Positions 25,344 through 34,240 of a DNA stretch of 64,000 nucleotides are shown one piece after another; position 1 is the first letter of the stretch; the number at the start of each line of letters is the position of its first letter. Source of the DNA: Oceanotoga teriensis (GTDB lineage: Bacteria; Thermotogota; Thermotogae; Petrotogales; Petrotogaceae); assembly GCF_003148465.1 (NCBI RefSeq), contig NZ_QGGI01000001.1:221170-285169 (forward strand), given 5' to 3'. Below the pieces are notes generated by a model. The model had not been told where the DNA came from. It ran no database searches and worked only from the letters and a program-made list of their open reading frames with translations. Both the position numbers and the translations under genes were made by a program.

Positions 25344-26954
25344 ATGGGGGGATATTCTTTTTTGTTTAAAATAATTTTTAAACATAAGAAAAAGTTATTT
25401 TTTACACTTATTTTGATGGCATTTTCAACTTTTTTAGGTTATTCTATACCTTATCTTTTTAAAGTTATTTTAGATAATGTAAATACTATGGATTATAAAA
25501 GTTTTTTATTAATAGTTCCTTCAATAATTATTTTTGGATTGACAATGTATTTTTCAAGTATTTTTTCGGATAAATATTTTAATATCTATACACAAAATAT
25601 AGTTTTTGATATAAGAAAAAAAATAATAGATAAAATTTTTAATTCAAATTTAAGTATTTTCCAAAAAATCTCTCAAACTGATTTTGTAAGAATTATACTT
25701 TCTGATACCGAAGAAATAAAAAATGCTTTGAATTCTTCAGTATTTTTATTATTTGATATAATCATTAGAATCATAGCTTTAGCTTTTTTTATATCTCAAA
25801 TAGATATAAAAGTTTTTTTAGCTTTATTTATTTGGTGTATATTATTCTTTTTATTAACAAAAAATATGAGTAATGGAATTAAGGATTCAAAAATTAAAGA
25901 AAGAAAATTTTATGGAAAAATGACTTCTAAATTTAAAGATTTCATAATAGGCAATGTTGATATAAGATATTTAATGCCTTTTAAAGCTTTAAATGATGAA
26001 CTCGATATAAATTTTAAAGATTATTTAAAATCTTCAAATGAAGCAGAAGTCAAGATGTCTAAATATAGAAACTTAACAACTGTTTCTGAATTTGGGATTA
26101 TTTTAATATTAATTGTATATGCTTTATTACAAAATAAAAATGGTACTTTTGATATATCAAAAACATTAACTCTTTTTATATATTCACCTTATATTTTGCC
26201 AATAATTCATCAAGTTTATCATTTACAGAGTAATTTCACAAACATAAAAGGGTTAATAAATCCTTTATATGAAATATTTAATATACCTACAGAAGAGAAA
26301 GCAATAGATGTTGATTGCATTGATAATATTAAAACAGAAAATCTTAGCTTGACACTTGGAAATAATACTTTATTTGAAAAATTAAATTTAAATTTCCAAA
26401 AAGGTAATATTTATATAATTAAAGGTATATCTGGAAAAGGTAAAAGTTCTTTTTTAAACTCTATTTTAGACTTATTACCTCATGATGGTGAAATTTATAT
26501 AAATAATGATAAAGATATAAAAGATATTTCTTTAAAATCTTTGAATAAAAGAATAATGTATATACCTCAAGATGTATATATATTTAATGAGACAATTATG
26601 TATAATATAAATTTTAATTCTGATAAAAAAATATCAACCAATCTTTTAACTGAATTAAATCTTGATTCCATAGCTAAAAGATTAGAAACTTCTATTGGAG
26701 AGAATAATAATGAGGTCATTTCGGGCGGCGAAAAGAAGAGAATAGGTCTTGCTCGTGTTTTAAATTTCCATGATGATAAAGATATAATAGTTCTTGATGA
26801 AACTTTTTCAAATATGGATAGTGAAACTAAATTAAAAACATTAAATAAAGTTATAAGTTTTTCAAAAGATAAAATTTTAATCATTACAACTCATGATACT
26901 GAAATATTTGAATATATTAAAAATATGCCAAATATAATTGAAATAGGTATATAA
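25344..26954 (+). CDS. ABC exporter, half-transporter with fused membrane and ATPase domains
   Basis: Type IV (MsbA/LmrA-like) exporter of 536 residues: residues 1 to about 300 form a six-helix membrane domain and about 325-536 the ATPase. Walker A GISGKGKSS, the Q-loop YIPQDVYIF, signature ISGGEKKR, Walker B IIVLDETFSN and ITTHD are all present, so it should be active as a homodimer, or as a heterodimer with a partner encoded elsewhere. A GGGGG ribosome site lies about 11 bases before the ATG. It is monocistronic between its own promoter and a terminator. The cargo cannot be inferred. Confidence 0.92.
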   Translation: MGGYSFLFKIIFKHKKKLFFTLILMAFSTFLGYSIPYLFKVILDNVNTMDYKSFLLIVPSIIIFGLTMYFSSIFSDKYFNIYTQNIVFDIRKKIIDKIFNSNLSIFQKISQTDFVRIILSDTEEIKNALNSSVFLLFDIIIRIIALAFFISQIDIKVFLALFIWCILFFLLTKNMSNGIKDSKIKERKFYGKMTSKFKDFIIGNVDIRYLMPFKALNDELDINFKDYLKSSNEAEVKMSKYRNLTTVSEFGIILILIVYALLQNKNGTFDISKTLTLFIYSPYILPIIHQVYHLQSNFTNIKGLINPLYEIFNIPTEEKAIDVDCIDNIKTENLSLTLGNNTLFEKLNLNFQKGNIYIIKGISGKGKSSFLNSILDLLPHDGEIYINNDKDIKDISLKSLNKRIMYIPQDVYIFNETIMYNINFNSDKKISTNLLTELNLDSIAKRLETSIGENNNEVISGGEKKRIGLARVLNFHDDKDIIVLDETFSNMDSETKLKTLNKVISFSKDKILIITTHDTEIFEYIKNMPNIIEIGI

Positions 26955-26961
26955 AAATTTT

Positions 26962-27003
26962 AAAACAGAAAATCTATAATACTATAGATTTTCTGTTTTT
27001 ATA
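26962..27003. terminator. Bidirectional terminator between ABC exporter and HD-GYP gene
   Basis: A 17-base perfect stem (26962-26978 with 26983-26999) and 4-base loop; T-rich tails on both strands. It ends both convergent transcripts. Confidence 0.92.
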
Positions 27004-27005
27004 AT

Positions 27006-28748
27006 TTATTCTTTATATTTTTCATATATATTTTTTATTTCATCCATGTTTTTTAAAAATGCTTCAAAAACCAAAGGATCAAAATGTGTTCCCGTTTCAT
27101 TTTTTATTATATCGAGCGATTCTTCAATAGAAAATGCTTCTTTATAAGGTCTTTTACTGGTTAATGCATCAAATACATCTGCAATTGCTACTATTCTGCC
27201 ACTCATAGATATTTCTTTACCTTTTTTACCCTTAGGGTATCCAGAGCCATCGTATCTTTCATGATGATCTGAGGTTATTTCTATTGCAGTATTTAAAAAA
27301 TCATAATTTATAAAACTTTTTAATTTTTGATTCATATTTGTAAGTATTTTTGTACCAATATTTACATGTTTTTTCATTATTTCAAATTCTTCTTTAGTTA
27401 ATTTACCTGGTTTTAAGAGTATTCCATCAGGAATTCCAACTTTTCCCATATCATGTAATGGCGAAAATAAATATATTTCCCTTATCTTGTCTGGAGTCAT
27501 TTTTTTATCTTCTTTTGCTATTTCTTTAGCTATAATTCTTGAATAATTTGAAACTCTAACTATATGATTACCAGTTTCATTGTCTTTTCCTTCAACTATT
27601 TTAACAAATCCAGATGCAGTTGCAGCTATCATTTGTTGAACTATAAAATGACTATATATATTTTGTTTTAACGTATATACTATTTTTTTTGCAAATTTTT
27701 TATGATCTTCATTATAAGAATTTTTATCTTTGGATGAAAAGAATATAAACCCATAACATTTTCCATCAAAAAATATAGGTGCTGTAAGACTTGATTTTAT
27801 ACCTTCTTTTAATAAAAGAAATGTAGATTGAGATTTATTTATAGTATTAAAATGTTTTTCAAGATCATTTATTATTCTATAATTATCTTTTTCTTTTGTT
27901 ATTTTTTCAAGTGTTGTCTTCTTTATACTTTCTATAAATCCTGGTTCAAGATAAACCTCTTTTAACTTTGAAACAGCAGTTTCTGCAATGACATTATCAA
28001 AAGAATCTATAAAAGCAACTGATAATCTATCAACAGGAATATAATTTTCTATTTGTTCCATAACTTTTGGTAATAATTCAGATAAAGTTCCAAAATTACC
28101 CAAATCTATGAGTCTTCTATTTAATATTAATTCTTTACTTGTCTTTAAAAGAATATTATTTATTTCTTTTTCTTCTTCCCAGTAACTATTTTGTTCAAAC
28201 TTTTCTTCATTAAAATTTATTACATTCTTTAATTTTTTTATTTCTTTGTATATTCTATTATAAGACTTTGAAGAATATCTACTTATAAGAACAGAAATTA
28301 TTATTACAGATATTATTCCAAATATAAGTATTATGAGATAGTTATTTATTTTTTTAAAAAATAAATTAAAATATTCTTTATTTGAATCAGACATATTTGA
28401 AGCATATTCTGAAAAAATTGCTATTGTTTTTTCAGTGTCTAATTCTTCTTTTTCTATTTGTTCTTTTATAATAGAAAATTTTTGTTTTAATTCTGAATCA
28501 TTTTTTTCAAGTTTTTCTATGTTTTCTAAAATTTCATTTTTTAAAATAATATTCATATCATTACTTTTTAAATAATATAAATCTGACATTATTGAATTAG
28601 TTGTTTGTAAAATTATTTTTGTATTATCTGCATTTTTTTGATACCCAATATTTTCTATGTTTATGAATAAAAGTATTGTAATTAAAAGTAATAATATGAT
28701 AAAAGAACTAAATATTAAACTTTTATTTAGTTTTTTAATACTTTTCAA
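27006..28748 (-). CDS. Membrane HD-GYP phosphodiesterase with GAF domain
   Basis: Probable cyclic di-GMP hydrolase of 580 residues. Two membrane helices (about residues 10-30 and 135-155) flank an extracytoplasmic helical region; a GAF-like domain (about 210-365) and a C-terminal HD-GYP domain follow. The HD-GYP markers are complete: NHIVRVSNYS, HDMGKVGIPD, HHERYDGSGYP and the later IADVFDALTSKRPYK. The start codon is TTG, supported by GGGAGG 8 bases upstream. It is the last gene of the comB-adh-HD-GYP unit. It would oppose the diguanylate cyclase at 5389-7050. Confidence 0.94.
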   Translation of the reverse strand: MKSIKKLNKSLIFSSFIILLLLITILLFINIENIGYQKNADNTKIILQTTNSIMSDLYYLKSNDMNIILKNEILENIEKLEKNDSELKQKFSIIKEQIEKEELDTEKTIAIFSEYASNMSDSNKEYFNLFFKKINNYLIILIFGIISVIIISVLISRYSSKSYNRIYKEIKKLKNVINFNEEKFEQNSYWEEEKEINNILLKTSKELILNRRLIDLGNFGTLSELLPKVMEQIENYIPVDRLSVAFIDSFDNVIAETAVSKLKEVYLEPGFIESIKKTTLEKITKEKDNYRIINDLEKHFNTINKSQSTFLLLKEGIKSSLTAPIFFDGKCYGFIFFSSKDKNSYNEDHKKFAKKIVYTLKQNIYSHFIVQQMIAATASGFVKIVEGKDNETGNHIVRVSNYSRIIAKEIAKEDKKMTPDKIREIYLFSPLHDMGKVGIPDGILLKPGKLTKEEFEIMKKHVNIGTKILTNMNQKLKSFINYDFLNTAIEITSDHHERYDGSGYPKGKKGKEISMSGRIVAIADVFDALTSKRPYKEAFSIEESLDIIKNETGTHFDPLVFEAFLKNMDEIKNIYEKYKE

Positions 28749-28779
28749 AACTTTTTCCTCCCAGACATTATAAAAAAAA

Positions 28780-29943
28780 TTAATAGGCTATATTTAATAT
28801 TTCTAAAATTTCTTTATAATCTAATTTTTTCATCTTTCCAAATGGGGCTATTTGTGAAGCATTTTCAGCAATTTTTATTAATTGTTCTTTTGTTATTTTT
28901 ATTTCTGAAAATGATACTGGTTGTCCTATTTTTCTGTACCAATCTTTTAAAGCTGTTATACCTAATTCTGCATCAAATTTTGGATTTCCTGTATCTATTC
29001 CAAAGATTTTTTCAGCAAATCTATCGAGTTTTTCAACTCCATCATCTTGTATATACTTTAACCACGCTGGGAAAACAATCGCTAATCCTTCACCATGAGA
29101 AATATCATGAATAGCTGAAACAGAATGTTCTATCATATGAGAAGACCAATCTCCACCCATTTTACCAGTACTTAAAAGACCATTTAAAGCTAAAGTTGAA
29201 GACCAACATAATTCAGCTCTTGATTCATAATCATTTTCATCTTGTAATAATTTTTCAGTAGATTTCATAACAGTTCTTATTATCCCTTCCGAAATTTCAT
29301 CCTGTATCATAGTATTTTTAGTTGGATCAAAATAAAATTCCATTACATGGCTTATAGTATCAACAGCACCATTTATTGTCTGTTTTTTTGGTAATGTAGA
29401 TTGTATTTTAGGATCTATTATAGAAACTTGAGGATAAACTTTTTTTGAAAAAAAATCCCATTTTTGATTTGTTTGATCATTTGTAACTACAGCATTTCCA
29501 TTCATTTCTGAACCTGTTGCTGAAAGAGTTAAAATAGTATATATAGGTAATGCTTTTGTTATTTTTGATTTTTTTTCAAAAGCTTCCCATATATCTCCAT
29601 TATGATAAAAACCAGCTGCTATAGCTTTTGAAGAATCTATTACACTTCCTCCACCAACTGCTAATATTCCTTTTACATTATTATCTTTTGCAATATTTAT
29701 ACCTTCTTGAACTTTTGAAAGTATGGGATTTGGTTTTACTCCTGAAAGTTCAACAAAATCTATATTTTTATTTTTTAATGAATTGATTATTCTATCATAT
29801 AATCCTGTTTTCTTTATAGAATTTCTTCCATAAACTAATAAAACCTTCTTTATGTTTCCTTTTCTTAATTCTTTTCCTATTAGTTCTACTTTGTCTTCAC
29901 CAAAAATAATTTTAGTCTTATTTTCAAATATAAAATCTTTCAT
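28780..29943 (-). CDS. Iron-containing alcohol dehydrogenase (butanol dehydrogenase type)
   Basis: NAD(P)H-dependent group III alcohol dehydrogenase, 387 residues, related to BdhA/YqhD-type enzymes that reduce aldehydes in fermentation. GGGSVIDSSKAIAAG (nucleotide binding), LSATGSEMNGNAVVTN, and the metal-binding series with SHVMEFYF, MIEHSVSAIHDISHGEGLAIVFP are intact. It begins 0 bases after comB, with a GGAGG site inside the end of that gene. A distinct iron alcohol dehydrogenase lies at 36853-37959. The substrate is inferred only in general terms. Confidence 0.94.
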   Translation of the reverse strand: MKDFIFENKTKIIFGEDKVELIGKELRKGNIKKVLLVYGRNSIKKTGLYDRIINSLKNKNIDFVELSGVKPNPILSKVQEGINIAKDNNVKGILAVGGGSVIDSSKAIAAGFYHNGDIWEAFEKKSKITKALPIYTILTLSATGSEMNGNAVVTNDQTNQKWDFFSKKVYPQVSIIDPKIQSTLPKKQTINGAVDTISHVMEFYFDPTKNTMIQDEISEGIIRTVMKSTEKLLQDENDYESRAELCWSSTLALNGLLSTGKMGGDWSSHMIEHSVSAIHDISHGEGLAIVFPAWLKYIQDDGVEKLDRFAEKIFGIDTGNPKFDAELGITALKDWYRKIGQPVSFSEIKITKEQLIKIAENASQIAPFGKMKKLDYKEILEILNIAY

Positions 29944-30660
29944 TTAAACACCTCCATTTATAATGTGTTTATACATACTTTTCTCTCCTTTTTTGGATTT
30001 TCCAAAAAAGTTATATACATTTTCTTCAAAACAATAATTCAAGTCTTCTATAAGCCCAAGTTTTATTAATCTTTGTGAGTGATCTGATTTTTTTATATAA
30101 TCTTTAGATTGATTGGAAATATTTAAAGCTAATTTTGCCGAATCATTTAATATTAGATCTTTTTTAAAAAAATTTATAAATTTTCCTGCAGCATAAATAT
30201 CTTCTAAAGATAAGTTATTATTAGTTCCAGCACACATTACTCCTATATCATTATAATTTTTATTTTCTATATATTCATAAATACTTTTTATATTTAAATT
30301 TGAAAGAGCTATTACTTCTCCTTTTTCATAGATTTTTTGAAAAGCTTTTGTACCATTTGTAGTGGTTATTATAATTTCTTTATTTTTTATATCGTTTTTG
30401 TTTAATATCATTTCTAATGGAGAATTTCCATAATCAAATCCTTCAACTTTTATAGCATTTCTTTCACCAGTTAATATTATATTATTATCTTTTTCTTTTT
30501 GTTGCTTTGCCTTTTCAATATCTCCAAAAAGCGAAACTTTTTTTGCTTCACAATAAAATAAGGTAGTTATAGTAGATGTTGCTCTTAAAATATCTATTAA
30601 TATATATATGTCATGTTGTTTAACATCATCTGTTGGCGTATTATATACATTTATTTTCAT
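29944..30660 (-). CDS. comB: 2-phosphosulfolactate phosphatase-like protein ComB
   Basis: Mg-dependent phosphatase family known from coenzyme M synthesis in methanogens and widely present in bacteria without coenzyme M. The 238-residue product has IYILIDILRATSTITTLFYC, ILTGERNAIKVEGFDYGNSP, TTNGTKAF, MCAGTNNNLSLEDIYAAGKF, all typical of ComB. The bacterial substrate is not known; sulfolactate metabolism is one possibility. First gene of a minus-strand unit with the dehydrogenase and HD-GYP genes. The 231-base region between it and the divergent MATE gene holds promoter-like AT-rich sequence but no box set I would call. Confidence 0.88.
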   Translation of the reverse strand: MKINVYNTPTDDVKQHDIYILIDILRATSTITTLFYCEAKKVSLFGDIEKAKQQKEKDNNIILTGERNAIKVEGFDYGNSPLEMILNKNDIKNKEIIITTTNGTKAFQKIYEKGEVIALSNLNIKSIYEYIENKNYNDIGVMCAGTNNNLSLEDIYAAGKFINFFKKDLILNDSAKLALNISNQSKDYIKKSDHSQRLIKLGLIEDLNYCFEENVYNFFGKSKKGEKSMYKHIINGGV

Positions 30661-30891
30661 AAACTCACTCCTCTCATATATATATTAACAGATTTTTATT
30701 TTTTTTATTTTAAACATTTTTTCTTTATATGTAATATTCGTTTTTTTGATATAAATTTTTAATATTTATAAGAATATTAACTGGTATAATTATATTAAAA
30801 TAAACTTGATCTTATATTATTAATATAGGTGATAGTTTATTTTTTAGTATTTTTTTAGATTATATATTTGTATAATTTTCGGAGGTTGCAT

Positions 30892-32250
30892 ATGAACAAA
30901 TATAAAAAAGTCTTAAAAATTGCATTACCAGCTGTTGGTGAAATGGTTCTATTTATGCTAGTTTGGGTTATAGATACCGCTTTTATTGGTAGATGGGGTG
31001 GCAATGATGCTGTAAGTGCTGTTGGAATAAGTACCGAAATACTGTATACAATAGCCGGAATAATGGTTACAATCGGTATAAGTGTTCCCATAACTTCTCT
31101 TGTGGCTCAAAAATTTGGGGCTAAAAAAATGGATGAAGCTGAGATATATCTTGCAAATGGTTTAAGAATAGGATTTTTAGTTTCTCTATTAGTTTCTATA
31201 CTTTTATTTATTTTTAAATCTCAGGTTGTCTCTATAATGGGAGCCAAAGAACAAGTCTTTTTGTACTCTATGGAATATATGAAATTTGCAACTATAGGAG
31301 TCTTTTTTAATATGATGTCTTCTCTTTTAAATTCTGGATTGAGAGGCATAGGTAGAACAGATATTTCACTCATATCTGCAGGAATTTCAAATATTTTAAA
31401 TATTTTCTTAGATTGGGTTTTAATATATGGAAAGTTTGGAATGCCAGAAATGGGTGTTGCAGGTTCTGCTCTGGCAACATTAATAGCTTTTTTTGTTTCA
31501 TTTTTATTTTTGAGTTTTTATTATTTTAAATTTTCAGATTTGAAAATAAAATTTAAATTAATATTTGATAAAAATAAAGAATTCACAAAAAAAATAATCC
31601 AATTAGCAATACCATCTGGATTTCAAGAGGGGGCTTTCAGTCTTGGTAGACTTTTAAATGTTGCAATAGTTTTAACTGGTTTAGGTAGTTTATCAGCCGC
31701 AACAAATCAAATAGTCACAACAGTTGAAAGTATATCTTTTATGCCCGGTTGGGGCTTTAGTGTTGCTGCAACTTCTCTTGTAGGTCAGATGATCGGAGCT
31801 AAAGATAAAGATTCTGCTATAAAGTTCGCAAGAATTTCTGCTCTACTGGGATCTATTATAATGACAAGTTTTGCTTTTTTATACTTTATATTTCCAGAAT
31901 TTTTTATAGGTCTTTTTATAGATGATCCATTAACTATTGAACTTGGGAAAAAAAGTTTAAGAATAGCCGCTTTTGAACAAACAACAATGGCTATTTCAAT
32001 GGTATATGCAGGAGCATTAAAAGGATACGGAGATACTAAAACACCATTCTTCATATCTTTATTTACAAATTGGGCTATAAGATTGCCTTTAATATTTGTT
32101 TCTGTATTTTTACTAAAATTACCTTTAGAATATGTTTGGGGTATAATGGTAATTCAATGGTTTATAGACGCAGTACTACATTTTATAATGTTTAAAAAGA
32201 AGATGCAAGGTGTTTCTTTTAGAAAATTCAGAAAAAAACGCGTTTTATAA
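30892..32250 (+). CDS. MATE-family multidrug/Na+ antiporter
   Basis: Membrane exporter of about 452 residues with twelve predicted helices in two homologous halves (ALPAVGEMVLFMLVWVIDTAFIG at the start; LAIPSGFQEGAFSLGRLLNVAIV in the second half). The family traits GLRGIGRTD and AGALKGYGDTKTP occur at equivalent points. ATG 30892 is chosen for the strong GGAGG 7 bases upstream. Na+ or H+ coupling and cargo are unknown. Its 3' end interlocks with the stop of the opposing VOC gene and no terminator separates them. Confidence 0.93.
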   Translation: MNKYKKVLKIALPAVGEMVLFMLVWVIDTAFIGRWGGNDAVSAVGISTEILYTIAGIMVTIGISVPITSLVAQKFGAKKMDEAEIYLANGLRIGFLVSLLVSILLFIFKSQVVSIMGAKEQVFLYSMEYMKFATIGVFFNMMSSLLNSGLRGIGRTDISLISAGISNILNIFLDWVLIYGKFGMPEMGVAGSALATLIAFFVSFLFLSFYYFKFSDLKIKFKLIFDKNKEFTKKIIQLAIPSGFQEGAFSLGRLLNVAIVLTGLGSLSAATNQIVTTVESISFMPGWGFSVAATSLVGQMIGAKDKDSAIKFARISALLGSIIMTSFAFLYFIFPEFFIGLFIDDPLTIELGKKSLRIAAFEQTTMAISMVYAGALKGYGDTKTPFFISLFTNWAIRLPLIFVSVFLLKLPLEYVWGIMVIQWFIDAVLHFIMFKKKMQGVSFRKFRKKRVL

Positions 32251-32610
32251 TGCTATATACCATCTAATTCCAAACTTATCTATTAAATCAGCCATCATTT
32301 CATTCCAATCACAAGGACCTAATGGAAATATAATATTTCCATCAATCTTTAAAATCTCATATGCTCTCATTAGTTTATCTTTATTTTCTTTACCAAAGTT
32401 CAAACAAAATTGCATATTTTCTCCTGATTTATCCCAGTCATTCGATTCGCTTATAGATATAATATGTTTTTGGTCTTTTATAATTTCAGCATGTAAAAAA
32501 GTTCCATCTTCATTTTTTACATTGTACCCTAACTCGGCATCAAATGCTTTTATATATAGATTAACTGCTTCAACACTATTTTTAAGATATGCTTGTAATG
32601 TAATTTTCAT
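32245..32610 (-). CDS. VOC-superfamily protein, PhnB/glyoxalase-like
   Basis: Small protein of 121 residues with the paired beta-alpha-beta modules of the vicinal oxygen chelate fold (ITLQAYLKNSVEAVNLYIKAFDAEL; HAEIIKDQKHIISISE; MQFCLNFGKENKD; PLGPCDWNEMMADLIDKFGIRWYIAL). It resembles PhnB-like proteins of unknown role rather than a defined glyoxalase. RBS GGAGGGAC precedes the ATG. It is transcribed alone, and its stop lies within the shared TTATAA next to the MATE stop. Confidence 0.88.
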   Translation of the reverse strand: MKITLQAYLKNSVEAVNLYIKAFDAELGYNVKNEDGTFLHAEIIKDQKHIISISESNDWDKSGENMQFCLNFGKENKDKLMRAYEILKIDGNIIFPLGPCDWNEMMADLIDKFGIRWYIAL

Positions 32611-32650
32611 TTTGTCCCTCCATTTTATTTATTAATCATATTATATCAAA

Positions 32651-32687
32651 AAACAACCTTTCATCCATAAAAGATGAAAGGTTGTTT
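32651..32687 (-). terminator. Terminator of the ychF-tmcAL-guaA operon
   Basis: A 15-base stem (32651-32665 with 32673-32687), 7-base loop and, on the minus strand, a T-run beyond it. It lies 19 bases downstream of the guaA stop. Confidence 0.92.
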
Positions 32688-32705
32688 AAAAATATATTTT
32701 TAGTA

Positions 32706-34229
32706 TTATTCCCACTCAATTGTTGAAGGTGGTTTACTTGTTATATCATAAACTACTCTTCCAACACCGTCTACACCATTTGTTATTCTTGTGGATGCAA
32801 GATCAAGTATATCAAATGGTATTCTACTCCAATCTGCAGTCATTCCTTCTACAGAATCAACTGCTCTTAAAGATATTACATTTTCGTATTTTCTTGTGTC
32901 CCCTGTAACTCCAACAGTTTTGACGGGAGTTAAAACTGCGAATGCTTGCCAAACTTTATCATACCAATTTTTTTCTTTTAATGTTTCTATAAATATATTA
33001 TCAACTTTTTTTAATATTTCAAGTTTTTCTTGAGTTATTCCACCTATGACTCTTATAGATAATCCAGGTCCAGGAAATGGATGTCTATATAATATGTGTT
33101 TAGGTATTCCTAATATTTCTCCAACTGCTCTAACTTCATCTTTGAATAATTCTCTTAATGGTTCTATTATTTTTAAATCCATTTTTTCTGGTAATCCACC
33201 AACATTGTGATGTGATTTTATTTTTGATGTTTTTTTACCTGAAGCCGCACTTTCTATTACATCTGAATATATTGTTCCTTGGGCAAGATATTTTACATCT
33301 CCTGATTTTTTAGCTTCTTCTTCAAAAACTCTTATGAATTCTTCACCTATTATTTTTCTTTTTTTCTCTGGATCTTCAATATTCTTTAATTTATTTAAGA
33401 ATCTTTCTTGGGCATTTACAACTGTCAAATCAAGTCCCATTATTTCTCTAAATATTCTTCTTACATCCTCTGGTTCATTTAATCTCAATAGTCCATGATC
33501 AACAAAAACTGCTTTTAAATTTTTTCCTATTGCTTTGTTTATTAAAACAGCTGCTACTGAAGAGTCTACTCCACCAGAAAGAGCTATTATTACTTTTTCA
33601 TCTCCAACTTGTTCTTTTATTTCTTCTATTTTATGCTCTATAAAATCTTTTAATGACCAGTCATTTGGCGTTTGACATATATCTATTATAAAATTTTCTA
33701 ATACTTCTGTTCCAAATTCACTGTGCCTAACTTCTGGATGATATTGTATTGCATAGAATGGTTTGTCAAGGAAATGAAAAGCTGCTATTAATCCATTTTC
33801 TGTTTTAGCTAATATTTCTGCATTTTCTGGAACTTTTACAACTGAATCTCCATGGCTCATCCAAGTAGTGAATTCTTCAGGTATTTTTGAAAATAATTTA
33901 TTTTGTTTTTCTACATGTATTGTTGTTCTTCCATATTCTGCAACTTTTTCTTTTCTAACTTCTCCATTAAAAATTTTAGCTAGAGATTGCATTCCATAAC
34001 ATACCCCAAGTACAGGTATTTCTTTTTGAAAAACATATTGAGGTATTTCTGGAGAGTCTTCAGCATACACAGAATCAGGTCCACCCGATAGTATTATTCC
34101 ACTAACTTCTTCTAAATCTGGATTTTCATCATATTGTACAACATGAGAATAAACCCCTAATTCTCTTATTCTTCTTGCAAGAAGTTGTGTATACTGAGAA
34201 CCAAAATCAATCACAAGAATCTTTTTCAT
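32706..34229 (-). CDS. guaA: GMP synthase (glutamine-hydrolysing) GuaA
   Basis: Converts XMP, ATP and glutamine to GMP. The 507-residue protein has the amidotransferase domain (GVCYGMQ with catalytic Cys at about residue 77; YHPEVRHSE), the ATP pyrophosphatase domain (ALSGGVDSSVAA, about 220) and the GMP synthase C-terminus (HPFPGPGLSIRVIGG; ending in KPPSTIEWE). Full length and intact. AGGAGG precedes the ATG. It is the last gene after ychF and tmcAL with 11-12-base gaps; no purine riboswitch is visible. Confidence 0.98.
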   Translation of the reverse strand: MKKILVIDFGSQYTQLLARRIRELGVYSHVVQYDENPDLEEVSGIILSGGPDSVYAEDSPEIPQYVFQKEIPVLGVCYGMQSLAKIFNGEVRKEKVAEYGRTTIHVEKQNKLFSKIPEEFTTWMSHGDSVVKVPENAEILAKTENGLIAAFHFLDKPFYAIQYHPEVRHSEFGTEVLENFIIDICQTPNDWSLKDFIEHKIEEIKEQVGDEKVIIALSGGVDSSVAAVLINKAIGKNLKAVFVDHGLLRLNEPEDVRRIFREIMGLDLTVVNAQERFLNKLKNIEDPEKKRKIIGEEFIRVFEEEAKKSGDVKYLAQGTIYSDVIESAASGKKTSKIKSHHNVGGLPEKMDLKIIEPLRELFKDEVRAVGEILGIPKHILYRHPFPGPGLSIRVIGGITQEKLEILKKVDNIFIETLKEKNWYDKVWQAFAVLTPVKTVGVTGDTRKYENVISLRAVDSVEGMTADWSRIPFDILDLASTRITNGVDGVGRVVYDITSKPPSTIEWE

Positions 34230-34240
34230 TAAATTACCTC

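Noticed and set aside
30870-30875. TATAAT directly before the MATE ribosome site
   Set aside because: Transcription would start within the ribosome site and no -35 box fits; likely chance in AT-rich DNA.
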